Source of the DNA: Lineus longissimus
Lineage: Eukaryota; Nemertea; Pilidiophora; Heteronemertea; Lineidae
Length of the DNA: 64,000 nt
Assembly (NCBI RefSeq): GCF_910592395.1
Contig: NC_088315.1
Coordinates: 15,483,808-15,547,807, forward strand
Direction: 5' to 3'
Shown here: in pieces, positions 1 to 10,930 of the stretch
Layout: every line of letters starts with the position of its first letter
How positions within the stretch are numbered: the stretch's first letter is position 1
Made by a program: the position numbers and the translations under genes
The notes under the pieces: model-generated
Seen by the model: the letters and a program-made list of their open reading frames with translations, nothing else
The model's database searches: none
What the model was told of the DNA's origin: nothing

Positions 1-19
1 ATTCATCCTCAGCTGTTGC

Positions 20-42
20 CATGATGATGATGATGATGATGA
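20..42. repeat. (ATG)n microsatellite
   Basis: A run of ATG/GAT triplets lies near the left edge. Nothing coding is recognisable between 1 and 363. The short open frame over it is only the microsatellite read as poly-methionine. Confidence 0.9.
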
Positions 43-550
43 TCCTTTTCGCAAATTGGTCGTCTTCTGTCTTTCTTCCATACTTTAGTGCCACCGGATG
101 TAGTCTGCCCTTGTGGAGGGAGCCTTTCAGCACAGGACACAAGAATCCATGCGAATTGAATCACATGGAGAGACTAGCCCAATCACCTGCTTTTGGCTGG
201 GTAGAAATGGGTAAATCTCGCAGACTGGACCTTAAACTCTAATGCCGACGTGTGAGGCCGGTCTGACAGATGAGCAAGTAGGGTCCACCTAATGCAGAAG
301 GCACCAGTTTCCCTAACTAAAAGGGTAACATTAACAAAATGCTCTACCCAACCCTATTATTGCCTAAAGGCCTGTGTACACTAGTAAAATATCAGCAACA
401 TTTTTACAACATTTCCAGTTGCAACAAATGTTGCAAAAATGTTGCATAGTGTGTACAGAGCAAAACGCGTCTTACATTTACAACATGTTGTAAAATTGTT
501 GTAAAATTGTTGCAAATTAAATGCAATGCAATTCTTTGTTGCATGTTGTA

Positions 551-1886
551 ATGAAACGGCCAGGGGCCATTGTGCTCACCGTATACATCTTTTAGTAGGC
601 AGGATCATGCTTAGTTTAGAGGTGAATATGGTGAACACAATCAGGCATGAAGACTTTTTTTAGATGTGTATTGATGTCAAGTAATAAGACAGGGCAGTAT
701 ATATAAGTTTATGATCCAACCAATAATTGTCTATGACATCAACAAGATCAATATCGTGTGATTGCTAAGAGTCCCTGCAATAAAAAATTCATCGAAAAAA
801 AGTCATTAATAAGCGAGATATTGCATGTCCTACTTTTTCAGTTTTGACTCCCTGGTGGCCAAATCAAGAATCAGATCAGGCCAAAATTCGGTGTCAGAGA
901 TTATCTGATGTAGGGGGTTACATGTACCAACTTTCAAGTTCATAGCTTCAGCAGTTAAGAAACGTGCCATAGTTACACTCTAATGGCCAATTTACGCCAT
1001 TTGACCTCTGTGACCTAGAAAAGGAGGTCAAATCCAAAAATCGTAGGACATGTGGTGTATCCTTGCTAGAAGTCCCTGCCATAAAAATTTTATCGAAAAC
1101 AATTCACTCAAATAAGCAAGATATTGCACTTCTTCCTTTTTCCATTATGGCCCCCTGGTGGCCGAATAAAGAATCAGATCAGGCCAAAATTCGGCATCAA
1201 AGGTTATCTGATGTAGGGGGTTATATGCACCAAGTTTCAAGTTCATAGCTTTACTGGTTAAGAAACGTGCCATAGTTTACACTCTAACGGCCAATTTACG
1301 CCATATGACCTCTGTGACCTTGAAAAGTAGGTCAAATTGAAAACCCGTAAGACATGTGATGTATTCTTCCTAAGAGTACCTACCATAAAAATTTTATCGA
1401 AAACAAGTCACTTATAAGCGAGATATCACACTTTTTAGATATCCACTTTTGGCCCCCTGGTGGCAAAGTTGAGAATCAGATCAAACTGAAATTCAGCACC
1501 AGAGGCTATGTGATATAGGGGGTTATATGTACCAAGTTTCAAGTTCATAGCTTTAGTGGTTAAGAAACGTGCCATAGTTTACACTCTAATGGCCAATTCA
1601 CGCCATATGACCTCTGTGACCTTGAAAACAAGGTCAAATTAAAAACCCGTATAATATAAAATGTATATTTGCTATGAGTACCTACAACAAAAGTTTTATC
1701 GAAAACAAGTCACTAATAAGCGAGATATCACACTTTTTAGATATCGACATTTGGCCCCCTGGTGGCCAAACAGAGAATCAGATCGGACCGAAAATCAGTG
1801 TCAGAGGTCAGCTGACCTAGGGCATTCTGTGTACAAAGTTTCAAGTTCATAGCCCTAGCAGTTAAGAAACGTGCCACTGTTAGGAT

Positions 1887-1944
<58 letters not shown>

Positions 1945-1987
1945 ACACAGCGCTATCGTATAGACTCCCCTTACGGTGAGCCAAAAA
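551..1987 (+). mobile_element. HINE-like modular repeat, copy 1
   Basis: This element begins ATGAAACGGCCAGGGG and ends GGTGAGCCAAAAA. Near the ends are inverted pairs: GCTCACCGTA at about 573 and TACGGTGAGC near 1971-1980. Inside are about four tandem modules of about 300 bp, each with the landmarks CCCTGGTGGCC (850, 1150, 1451, 1755), TTAAGAAACGTGCCA and TGACCTCTGTGACCT (1002, 1306, 1608). A (CGA)n tract precedes the 3' end. Tandem core modules, a 3' microsatellite, subterminal inverted repeats and no obvious target duplication match Helentron-associated elements (the pearl/DINE type). No coding capacity is seen. The class assignment is inference from architecture. Confidence 0.6.
1888..1943. 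repeat. (CGA)n microsatellite inside HINE-like copy 1
   Basis: About 18 CGA triplets lie just upstream of the conserved 3' end of copy 1. An equivalent GAC/CGA tract occupies the same place in copies 2, 3 and 4. Confidence 0.95.
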
Positions 1988-2555
1988 TGTTGCAAACTCT
2001 TCAGCCAATCAGAAATAGGATTTGCGTCATGTGATCTACCTGAGGTCATGTGACTTGAACAAGAAGCAGGTATAGCAACTCTCAAGTGAGTGTCTTGCTT
2101 CGTAGGGTGATGAAACCTTTTCTAGAAGTTTCATCCATTCGCAGGAAGTTTTTTTATGACGGCTTGTCAGTCAGCCGCAACTCCTTTAACAGGCAGTGGT
2201 ATGCCCCATGATCCACCCTCATTTTGATCCAGGGCCTGGTCCATATTCTCTTTGGTTATTTCGCCACCTCTTCCGTCTCTCAACAATGACAGCTAAAATT
2301 GCTGCAGAAGCACTCAAAACACATCTTCTCTCCATGGAATCATCCATTTTCCCTCCAAAATACCTATTTCCCTTTGTTCCCACTAAAAAGTTTGCAACAA
2401 TTTACCAACATGTTGTAAAAATGTTGCTAATTTGTTGCATTTTGTTGCTAGTGTACACAGGGCCTTGAAGGGCTTGTTGCAAAATTGTTGTAAAAATGTT
2501 GGTAAAATGTTGGTAAAATGTTGCTAATATTTTACTAGTGTACACCCTGCTTTAG

Positions 2556-3589
2556 TCAAGTGAAACTCTTACAAACCTTAGCAGAATGCCACCATTGAAA
2601 TGTTGATAGCAAGTAAAAACTTTAAACAGATAGACTTGATTTTTTTAACCAACTGCCACATGCGGTTTTCTTTATTTAGTCAATTTTGAGGTAAGTATTA
2701 CAGAATGAAATACTTGAATACTAAGATTGACTGGCTCTTCTGATGATTGATTGCACTGGTGAACACCGAAGTCGATGGGATGTGCAAAGTCATAGCTCGA
2801 TCCTCTCTATTGGTCATCTGTGATGTGGTCACCAAATATGTTCAAATGCAGCTGCAGAAGTGCAGATCATTCCTGCAAAACATGATGAGGAGATAACATT
2901 TTAATTTTGATACATAGCTAAGCTAGCCAAGTTTTATATCAAATACAAGGCCAACAACAACTGATAAGGCGCTAGGGCCGAATGATCAAGGAAGTTCATT
3001 GAGAATGAATTGTGATAAGAGTGATGAATCGGCCCCGTTTGAAGCATTGTGCTATGTACAGTGTGCATGTGTCAGTGTGTATCAGCTATCGCATTTATTG
3101 TTTGTTGACATTTCAAATCGCCGGAGTCGATCCTCAATTACACTGTTTATGTACATTGGCAACCTTACCCGATGATATCAGAACGATGTTTATTATTGTC
3201 TTGTTTATTCACATTAGTTCTGCTATGTGACAAGAGTTATTTGTTGAGTAATCCATGATTTAAAGCCGGACTTTGACATCGTTTCTCAGACCAAGCTCAA
3301 GCTGCATTTCGCAGATGTTTTTCAACGATCGTCGACGAACTATTTCAAATTAATCACATCCAATTAAACAATCCAAGCCTTCCCTAATGTCATCAACATG
3401 CAATAACACAAGCAGCCAAATATTATCGCCTATGAAATTGTGCATTTAATGAGAACTTACCTCCGAATTGACAGAACGCGATCTATTCCATAGCATGGTC
3501 TCCTTACGTCTGAACTGCGCAGACTCCGAGACGTGACGTTCGCTGCACGTGGGATAACTCGCGCGAAATTTAAAATGCTCTTCTTAGGG
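2556..3589. other. Unassigned AT-rich stretch
   Basis: I see no coherent gene, repeat or RNA here. The short open frame at 3012-3230 has no recognisable domain. The sequence around 3500-3560 is somewhat CpG-richer but unassigned. Confidence 0.5.
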
Positions 3590-3896
3590 GGTGCTCACTA
3601 AATTACGCCAGTAACACCACCTGGTGAGAAATTCATGAACCACGCCTATTGGTAATGAAAGAGAAAGCTTTGCTCTATAAGATTAGATTTGATTCATGAT
3701 CCCCAACTTAAAGAATTAGGAGAAATCAGCTGCTGGAAAGTTTTTTGGAAAATTTCGCTTGGTGCCACCTTGTGGCCAAACCGCTCATCCTGCCGGACCC
3801 ACGTTTGGTCTATTCAGGAGTCCTGAAGGGTCTCAACGCCTCAGAGGGAAAATATATCGCCTATCCGCCATAGTTTTGAAACGTGCCTGTTTAACG

Positions 3897-3927
<31 letters not shown>

Positions 3928-3987
3928 GGACATTCATTCTACCATTTACTCATATGAATAGCTCAGCTTGTCAGCTGAGCTAATAAA
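3590..3987 (+). mobile_element. Diverged HINE-like repeat with (GACA)n
   Basis: This shorter relative of the modular family contains GGTGCCACCTTGTGGCCAAA at 3761-3780 and TTTTGAAACGTGCC near 3870. A (GACA)n tract lies at about 3898-3927, and a 3' hairpin follows, AGCTCAGCT-TGTC-AGCTGAGCT, ending TAATAAAA. The left end is near GGTGCTCAC at about 3590. Only one module is present. It shares landmarks with the four longer copies but not their full sequence. Confidence 0.55.
3898..3927. repeat. (GACA)n microsatellite
   Basis: A tetranucleotide run just before the 3' hairpin of the diverged HINE-like copy. It occupies the place held by (GAC)n in the longer copies. Confidence 0.9.
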
Positions 3988-4087
3988 AACATTCAAAAGC
4001 GTATTTTATCTTTTACACTCATTCACTGTTATATTAGAGCCACATTTGCATATACAGGCCTGAAATCATCGTCTCGTCAGCCTCCTA

Positions 4088-4305
4088 CGATAATTGCCTA
4101 ACTCACTTTTCAGGCATTTGGAGTTGTATTGCCTAAATCATCCCTCCAACAGCAAGGCACCTTCTGTAAAAATGCCTAAGTCATTGACCAATAGAAACGC
4201 TGCGTTATGCACAATTATGCAGATATGCCTATCTCAGTCATGTGGGTTAGGCAATTTAACATACAAAGTAGAATTGCCTAACTCAGAAAATATGTGAGTT
4301 AGGCA
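4088..4305. repeat. Cluster of TGCCTAACTCA motifs in both orientations
   Basis: The word TTGCCTAACTCA or a close variant occurs at about 4093, 4130, 4170 and 4268. Its reverse complement TGAGTTAGGCA occurs near 4250 and 4290. The cluster ends just upstream of the first ATG of the transposase gene at 4326. Arrays of short repeats in both orientations near an element end are typical of transposase-binding subterminal regions. That role is inference. Confidence 0.6.
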
Positions 4306-4939
4306 CTTGTATACCAAAAAACAATATGGCCGCCCCCACTTCAAAAAGATGCCTGATCTCATCTGATGATGCTATTGCCATGATACAAGGCTGGGATACA
4401 AGTGGTAAGCTATCACAAGTGCTTTATACATAATTCCTCCCCCATTTGGTTGATTTCAGGGATATATTTTCATTCATCCATGTAAAAAAGTAGCAGTTTT
4501 GTATGGCCTAGTGAATGCAGCGCATGTGTGTATTCCATGATTAGGCTTATAGGCCCATGCATTGGCTCACACAGTGACCCATATTGTTGCATAGCCTGTG
4601 GCATACTGCTATGGATGTTATTTCAATAACATGTGTAGCACATCAGTTCATCAGGCCCCCTACTCCAATTTTAGTACAGCTAGGACCCTTCAAGCGTAAT
4701 GTACATTGTAACAATACTAAAAAGCAACGTCTCTTCTAGGGTCCGAGTCCGAACACGATGATGAGATTGAACTCGATGCATCAGAGATTGTTATCAAGCA
4801 TGTCGAGCCTGGTAAAGAAGGAACAGTGGAGATTGGTGTTGAGGCTGCACCAGAGCTAGAGTCCGAACATGATAATTCTGACCGTGATGCAGATTACGTC
4901 CCCAATGATGATGAGAACGAAACCTCTGAGAGTGAAATT

Positions 4940-5112
4940 GATGCAGCAGAGATGGATGTTGAGCCTGATACGGAGGAGATTGGTGTTGAGCCTGCAGTTG
5001 ATGCAGCAGAGATGGATGTTGAGCCTGATACAGAGGAGATTGGTGTTGAGCCTGCAGTTGATGCAGCAGAGATGGATGTTGAGCCTGATACGGAGGAGAT
5101 TGGTGTTAAGCA
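4940..5112 (+). repeat. 60-bp coding minisatellite, about three units
   Basis: Three units start at 4940, 5000 and 5060, the last incomplete. Each full unit codes for 20 residues with the core AEMDVEPDTEEIGVEP. Units 1 and 2 differ by about one base. The repeat extends the acidic N-terminal part of the transposase and keeps frame. Confidence 0.95.
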
Positions 5113-6986
5113 TGATGCAGTTGATGCTAATAATGTGAGTTTGTTCTCCTTTTCACAAGCAGAACTTGCCATCAAGTAAAATGTTTGAAAGTCAAAATTA
5201 CACGTGTTTGCTCACTGGAAAATATAATAATACCGTCACACGATGTCACTAAAGTGTCTCATTGAATTGACTACAGCCCAGTACCGTACTGAATAATGTT
5301 TTCTTATTTTACTCAGAATGATGAAGTTGCCAGTCCAAAGCGTCGTAAGCATCTAGCCAAATCTAAATGGAAACAGAGCGTCACTAAATTGCAGCGTTTG
5401 AAGGGGGAGGGTTTCAAGAACCGGAAGGGCCAGGATAGGCAGGCAAAGCTAATGGGGCCACCTTGTACATCGGGATTCTGCCGTAAATCTAAGCTGCGAG
5501 GCTGCCAAAGTCTGACTGAGACAAAGCGCCAGGGAATTTTTGACAGATTCTGGGCAATGAATTCATGGGAGGAGCGCCGTGTATACATTCATACATTAGT
5601 CGATCAGGTAAATTCAATTTCTCAAAATATCAGCAGTGATGGCAGCAGAGCTCAATTTACCCAAGCTGATCATGGTCCACTTCGTAGCTCTAATCGTCCA
5701 AACAAAGATTATACCATGCAGGCCAACCCATCATTTGAATTCCCTTCAGTAACATGATGAAATTGGAGGAATTTGTTGCTAATGTAGATAAATATTTCTT
5801 GCAGGTTGACCAAAAACAGAAGAGTGTAGGCCCAGGATCAAGGCGAAGTTGTTCCCTCACATACCAACTTAAACTAAGTGATGCTACTGCAATCCAAGTG
5901 TGCAAATCCTTGTTCGCTTCTACACTTGGCATCTCGAAAAGAACCATTGGTTCATGGATGACAGATCTAGAGGCAGTCGACACAAACCCACCCCGACCCA
6001 AGACTCCTAAAAGCGGCGAGTATTGGAGTGTTAAACAGGCACTTGAATTTGGTTCAGTCTTGACCTTGTGGATGACCTAGGATCTGAGGGTGGACAGTAA
6101 TCAAAAATCTACTCAGGCAACCCGTCTCGACACAAAGTCTGATTGATCATTGCAAACTCTTTCTAAACTAGTGGCTTTTCACCTTTTGAGTTCATGACTT
6201 GCATGGAGGCGAGTTGCATTCACTCACTCACTGCTTTGATTTTTCTTTCAGGAAAACGTGTCCCTGTGGCAGAGGCTGATCGCGAATTCCTGACGACTTG
6301 GCTTGCTGGTATGCCGACAGTTCCATCGCACTACTGCCGTAACATCCCTACATACCAAACCAAGAAGTTTCTGTATCCTGGGACAACAAAGCCCAACCTG
6401 TATGGCAAGTACAAAATAGCAGCAGAAGAAGCTGGTTTCCGAGTTGTGAGTTTGACCGTTTTCTCCGAGACCTTCACAATTCAGAACTACTCTGTATTCA
6501 TCCCAAGAAAAGACCAATGCGATGTTTGTATCAGTGCGAAACATGGAAACACTGATGACGATTTGTTCACTGCACACATTAAGGCTAAAGATGAAGCCAG
6601 AGCCGAGAAACAACGCGACAAGGACCGAGCGAGTGAGAGTGAGAAGGTTTCTGTCTGGACTCAACGATTGTACAACTACCTCAATTCAAAGGAGGTCAAA
6701 GTTGGAATCCACACCCATGACAGGAATATGTCTGTGAACAAGTACATTCGTGTCCATCAGAAGGAGACTATAAACCAAAACGACCTATGGCATGGCATCA
6801 AAGGGGTAAGCAAGGCAGTACTCGAAGTGGGCAAAGGGGCTAAAAAACGACATGGCAGTACTTGGCATGAACAGTTGCACGACAAGGCCCAGCCATTGGC
6901 AACGCATCTTCACTATGCTGTGAAAAACTGTGATGGCGACGCGGACAAAATAAAAAAATCACTTGAAAATGTTATTAATCATTATA

Positions 6987-7794
6987 CAGTACAACCTCTC
7001 TATTGCGGACACCCTTGGGACTGGGCCAAGGTGTCCGCAATAGAGAGGTGTCCGCACTAGAGAGGTTATGCCAAATCGTCCGATAGGTGGATTTGAAGTT
7101 CCCGCCTTGCAGGTCTTGGTTTTCTCTGTGTCGACATCTAGCGTAGAAACTTTAAACCTGTTGGCTGATCGGTATTTGCTTGTGATGTTGCGTTGAATGA
7201 CGTGGGCTACTTTGGAACTCAGAGCGTGAATAATCTCTCTAGTAAAAGGTGCCCCTTGTATTGCGAAATCTTCTCGACATGTCATAATGTGTGAAAAAAA
7301 CCCCATAATTTCTGTCCATCAGCCACCTTTGATTAATAATTAATTTTTTCTAATTTCTCTACTAACGCATATTCGCCGCAACACTGACAAAACCGCGTGG
7401 ATTTATGAGTGTCCGTTGACACAATACATGCAATAAGCCTATGTGATTAGTTGAAAAGATGAGTAAACAAATGCCGCGGCTTAATTAGGATACAAAAACA
7501 CAATGCCATGGGGTAATTACGTTGATTAATTACGCAAATATCACACCTGTCGGGCCTACTTGACTCTCCAAGCGCACGCGGGAAACCATTGTTTTTTGCC
7601 TACTGTCCGTAATTGGGAGGGAATTGGACCAAAAATTGGCTATCGCCCTGTCCGCAATTCGGAATAGAGAGGTGTCCGCCGTACAGAGGTTTTTGTAATT
7701 TGAAATGACTTAGAAAAAATCGGGACTGGCCGGACGTGTCCGTAATGTAGAGGTGTCCGCCTGGCAGAGGTGTCCGCTGAGAGAGGTTCTACTG
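6987..7794. mobile_element. Tigger/pogo-type MITE
   Basis: The TIR starts CAGTACAACCTCTCT on the left and CAGTAGAACCTCTCT on the right, both continuing to GCGGACACC. The element is flanked by TA on each side (6985-6986 and 7795-7796). It is 808 bp long with no transposase. TIR-like words such as GAGAGGTGTCCGC recur inside at about 7040 and 7670. The TA duplication and TIR style are those of pogo-like Tc1/mariner elements. It lies in the last coding part of the 4.3-8.0 kb transposase, whose frame resumes right after it. Confidence 0.85.
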
Positions 7795-8026
7795 TAGTAA
7801 TGACCACAGGGAATGTCCTGTTACTTCCCGATGCCGAAAAGACAGGAGTTATAAACCATCAAGGGTAGTTTTGACAGCACAGACAGCAAAGGATCTGTTA
7901 CAAAAAGCGATTCAGGGAAATGTTGTGTACAAGTACCCTGCGGACTATGTTTTCGGGAAAGACACTTTTCATAGCATGGCCAGCTCACCAACGTTTTCTT
8001 TTCAGCAACGTCGCGCCGTCGTAACG

Positions 8027-9614
8027 TAACGACGTAGGCCTATGTACAAGCGCAACGCACCTCGAGAGAAATTTCTGACACTCCAAAAAAAGTCCCAATA
8101 AAAGTAGTATACGTTCATCAAATAGTTAATTTGAAAATATAAGCAATATCTGCATTACCTAAGCTTGCTAATACTTTTTATCTGATGAAAATCCGTTCAC
8201 TAATTTGTAAGTTTCAATTAGCAGAACTTGAACAATGCCCGGCTTAAAAGCCGCTTGACGTCATCTGTGTTACTTTTGCGTTATGAACGAACTTGGTCAT
8301 CAACCGTTCACTATGTCCATCTAAAAATAAATCTGGGGAATTCCGGTGGGACTGAATATTTTCAAATTTTATGACCAATCAGAGCTCATCTAGGCCTTCA
8401 GTCCGGTGCAGTCGCATTTATTCTAGGACGTAAACTTCCGAAGTAAAGTTTTCCCCAAGTTTACCCCGTTTTCTACACTTTCCGGGAATCAAATTCAAAA
8501 TGCGACGCCACACACATAAAGGTAAGAGTCAATATATACTTCTGATCATCGTTTCAAAAAGATCTAAGCAGATTTAGCACCGTACACATCGATTGAAAGT
8601 TGACACATTTCAAAACCAAAATGGGCTGTTATTTGGTCACGTGATCGTCACTCGAACTACTCTACTCGCGTCACGAGATAAGTCACGTGACGCAAGTGCT
8701 TGTTGCTTATTGGACCGACGCCGTTCGCGTCACTACTCGCCTACGACTCGCCCAGTCTAAATTTAGATCAAAACAACATGGTGAACACGAGGCTATTGTT
8801 TACACTTTGGAAATCAATGTTTTGGAGTGGATTTCTGTACTTTCGCACGTTTGTTTTGAATTGTTGGTTGAGTTTGATTGATGGATACGCTCAAATTGTG
8901 AAAAGTCTTCATTCATGATGGTAATTAATGCTAGATTTAAAGGGATTCTGCATCCAAAAGTTGAACTTTGTTGAACTTCTTTTCAGTTGGATGACACTGA
9001 CACACATCTTCCTGGACCCATGCCAGTGTTGGGTTGATAGGATTGTCCTTGCACCTTGGTTGCCTCTTCTCCTTCATTAATGGTCTATCACTGATAATGG
9101 TAAGTCACTGATACTAGTAGTACTTGGACCCAAGCACACAAGTAGCCAGTAGCTGCCCGGCTAAACACCTCTGCCCCAGGCACAGGTGGATGTGCCGGTG
9201 TGCTGGGGGGGGGGGGGGGCATCTACTAAGAAATACTAGTATTCATTTACCCCCTCTGTCTTTCACTTCGAGTGTACTTATGAGTTTTATAAATTTTCTT
9301 TTCAGATGGGGTAGCTTGAATTCCTCTGCTGTAGTCCTACCTATTCTGCCGAGTACTTGATTGCTAAGCACATCTTTTCTAGAACATGTAAGTAAGGAGA
9401 CATTACTTTACTATCAAAACCAAATGGATCAAAACAGTAAACACAAGACTCATCATGACCTGTACACCTTTTTATTGATAAAGACATTTTGATGTTACAT
9501 CAAAGTACAATTGAATTGTAGGCCTCTGTACATGTACTTGTAACACATTGATACTGATGACTAGCAAATGCGGGAGCAAATGTTTAATTCAGTTTCTTTC
9601 TTCCTGATTTTCAG
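8027..9614. other. Upstream region of the next transposase, no clear gene
   Basis: No long coding frame is present. A short ATG exon-like piece ends AAAG followed by GTAAGAG near 8521. Several acceptor-like TTTTCAG sites (about 8985, 9305) and GTAAGT-like donors (about 9100, 9390) occur. This could be the spliced 5' UTR of the gene that starts at 9618, but that is speculative. A G14 run lies at about 9206-9219. Confidence 0.35.
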
Positions 9615-9617
9615 AAC

Positions 9618-10930
9618 ATGTCGTTCATCCCTGATTGTGATGGTGGTACTGTTGATGGAACAGATTCAACGGTTGCCAATCCTGTTGAGTCACTGCTTGA
9701 AGAATTCGGTCCAGTAGATGCATCTTCTCTTTATCCGGGGCCATACTGTGAAGCCGCTGGTTTAAAAAAGGAGCATGTGTTGAATCGTCCAGTTGCCGCA
9801 ATTTGTGAAGATGCCCTGAACAATGGTGTTTTGTTTGAATTAGCCACATTCTTTAGGCGGAACTCCGTACCCAAAAGTCAACTTGTCAATTTAGCATTAG
9901 ATTTAGGTGGCCATAGGTATACTTCTGCTACTTTCAAAGAGACACTAAGGAAGCATTTGGACTACTTGTTGAAGAAAAGGAAGACATCCCGCTCCAAAGG
10001 AACACTTGACAAAGCTAAGATCGCCTTCCCAAGGCCTACTTGTCCTTCTAATAATGACAGTACCAACAGTTCAGAATTACCAGAGCAACAGGTGCAGACT
10101 GAATCAGAAACCATTGTTATCAGTGAAAATCCTATCATTGAACATCCTGCATCTTCTCCTCCTGGTAGTGACCCTCTAGTGCCAGTCAGGGAAACCAGGC
10201 CCTCTAAATTCTCAAAACCTAGGTGTCTGTGCATCCAAGATCATAACCGTATCACATATGAGACTGCGCGAAATGAAAGATACCTGAAAAAGTTGACGAA
10301 CAAAATACAGTCCCTGAATACAGAAATCAAAACCTGCGAGGGCCATTACAGTAAAGTTAATGTTGACAGGAGAGACAAGAGGGCCAAGGAAAATTCGAAG
10401 GAATTGAAAAATCTACGGAAGGTTCACAGGGAGACACAAGAGAAACTTGAACATTCGTGTGCAGAAAACATTAGATTGAAATCAGAAATTGAAGGATTTC
10501 AAATGGCAAATAGTGAGAAAGAAAAGGTCTTCAAAGAGGTAAGGTGAAAGGTTTCAGGAGAGACCAGGGAATGATTGTGAACAGCTTATGGGACTGTTCA
10601 CAACAGTATAAAGCGCTATAAGAACTCACATTTCATTTTTTCATTTCAGGTAAAAAGTGAACTGGAGAATATCAAAGCGAAAAAGAGGAAGCTGCAGAAT
10701 TCTCGAACGTATTTCAAATCGAAAGGATTCGGAAAATTCGAAAATGACAAACTGATAGCAGCAGAGGAGAAAATAAAATGGCTGAACGAACGTGTTGTTG
10801 AACTGGAGAGCATCTCTGAACCAGGCACAGCACTTACATACCCAGTGCTAAAGGACTCAAGTGGCTTCTCAACTAGAGTCAGGACATGTGTGTTGGGGCT
10901 GCTTGGCCTTGAAATTGCAAAATCCCTCTA
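9618..10930 (+). pseudogene. N-terminal coiled-coil part of an unnamed DDE-like transposase
   Basis: Exon 1 runs 9618-10538 and opens MSFIPDCDGG. It follows an acceptor TTTTCAG and ends in phase 0 at GTAAGG. Exon 2 starts at 10650 after TTTCAG. Residues about 60-130 are helical with FFRRNSVPKSQLVNLALDLG and a lysine-rich patch. Residues about 210-330 are a long coiled coil rich in K, E, L and R, spanning the intron. Exon 2 reaches a stop at about 10928-10930. The downstream catalytic part is open in a shifted frame just upstream of this stop (about 10919), so the two belong to one gene with a one-base frameshift in the A run at 10918-10921. Zinc-binding cysteines are not obvious. The exact superfamily is unknown to me. 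Confidence 0.6.

Larger units (their letters stand above)
364..2555. mobile_element. Non-autonomous TIR element (MITE-like), split by a later insertion
   Basis: The two ends are inverted copies. The left arm (from about 364) reads CTAAAG, four variable bases, then GTGTACACTAGTAAAATAT. The right arm (to about 2555) is the reverse complement of nearly the same string. Both arms continue inward as AT-rich runs of the word GTTGTAAAA/TTTTACAAC. There is no transposase. Positions 551-1987 are a separate modular repeat sitting inside it. A further internal copy of GTGTACAC near 2452 suggests the right arm is duplicated. No clear target-site duplication is visible, so the superfamily is undecided (hAT and Kolobok are possible). 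Confidence 0.7.
4326..8026 (+). pseudogene. Transposon-derived multi-exon transposase, family not named, interrupted by a MITE
   Basis: The exons I can place are 4326-4404, 4740-5134, 5317-5607, 5805 to about 6040, 6252-6984 and 7797 to about 8026. The junctions checked use GT-AG and keep frame. The first exons are acidic and include a 20-residue repeat unit. Exon 3 is basic with CTSGFCRKSKLRGC. Exon 4 has a helix-turn-helix-like stretch ending TLGISKRTIGSW. Exon 5 has a cysteine pair in PRKDQCDVC, then HDRNMSVNKYIR and NDLWHGIKG. I recall these as motifs of uncharacterised transposase-like proteins of invertebrates and fish, but I cannot assign a superfamily. A pogo-type MITE sits in the last coding part and the frame resumes after it. 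Exons 4 and 5 lack a clear junction. No intact catalytic triad can be asserted, so the gene is treated as dead. Confidence 0.65.

Noticed and set aside
1063-1852. Two short open frames with a repeated PWWPN word that look like a small protein family
   Set aside because: They are the HINE-like module read as protein; the similarity comes from the DNA repeat and no codon bias or start context supports coding.
551-1987. CRISPR array, because of regularly spaced repeats
   Set aside because: The period is about 300 bp with diverged modules in a eukaryotic genome, not 25-40 bp repeats with unique spacers.
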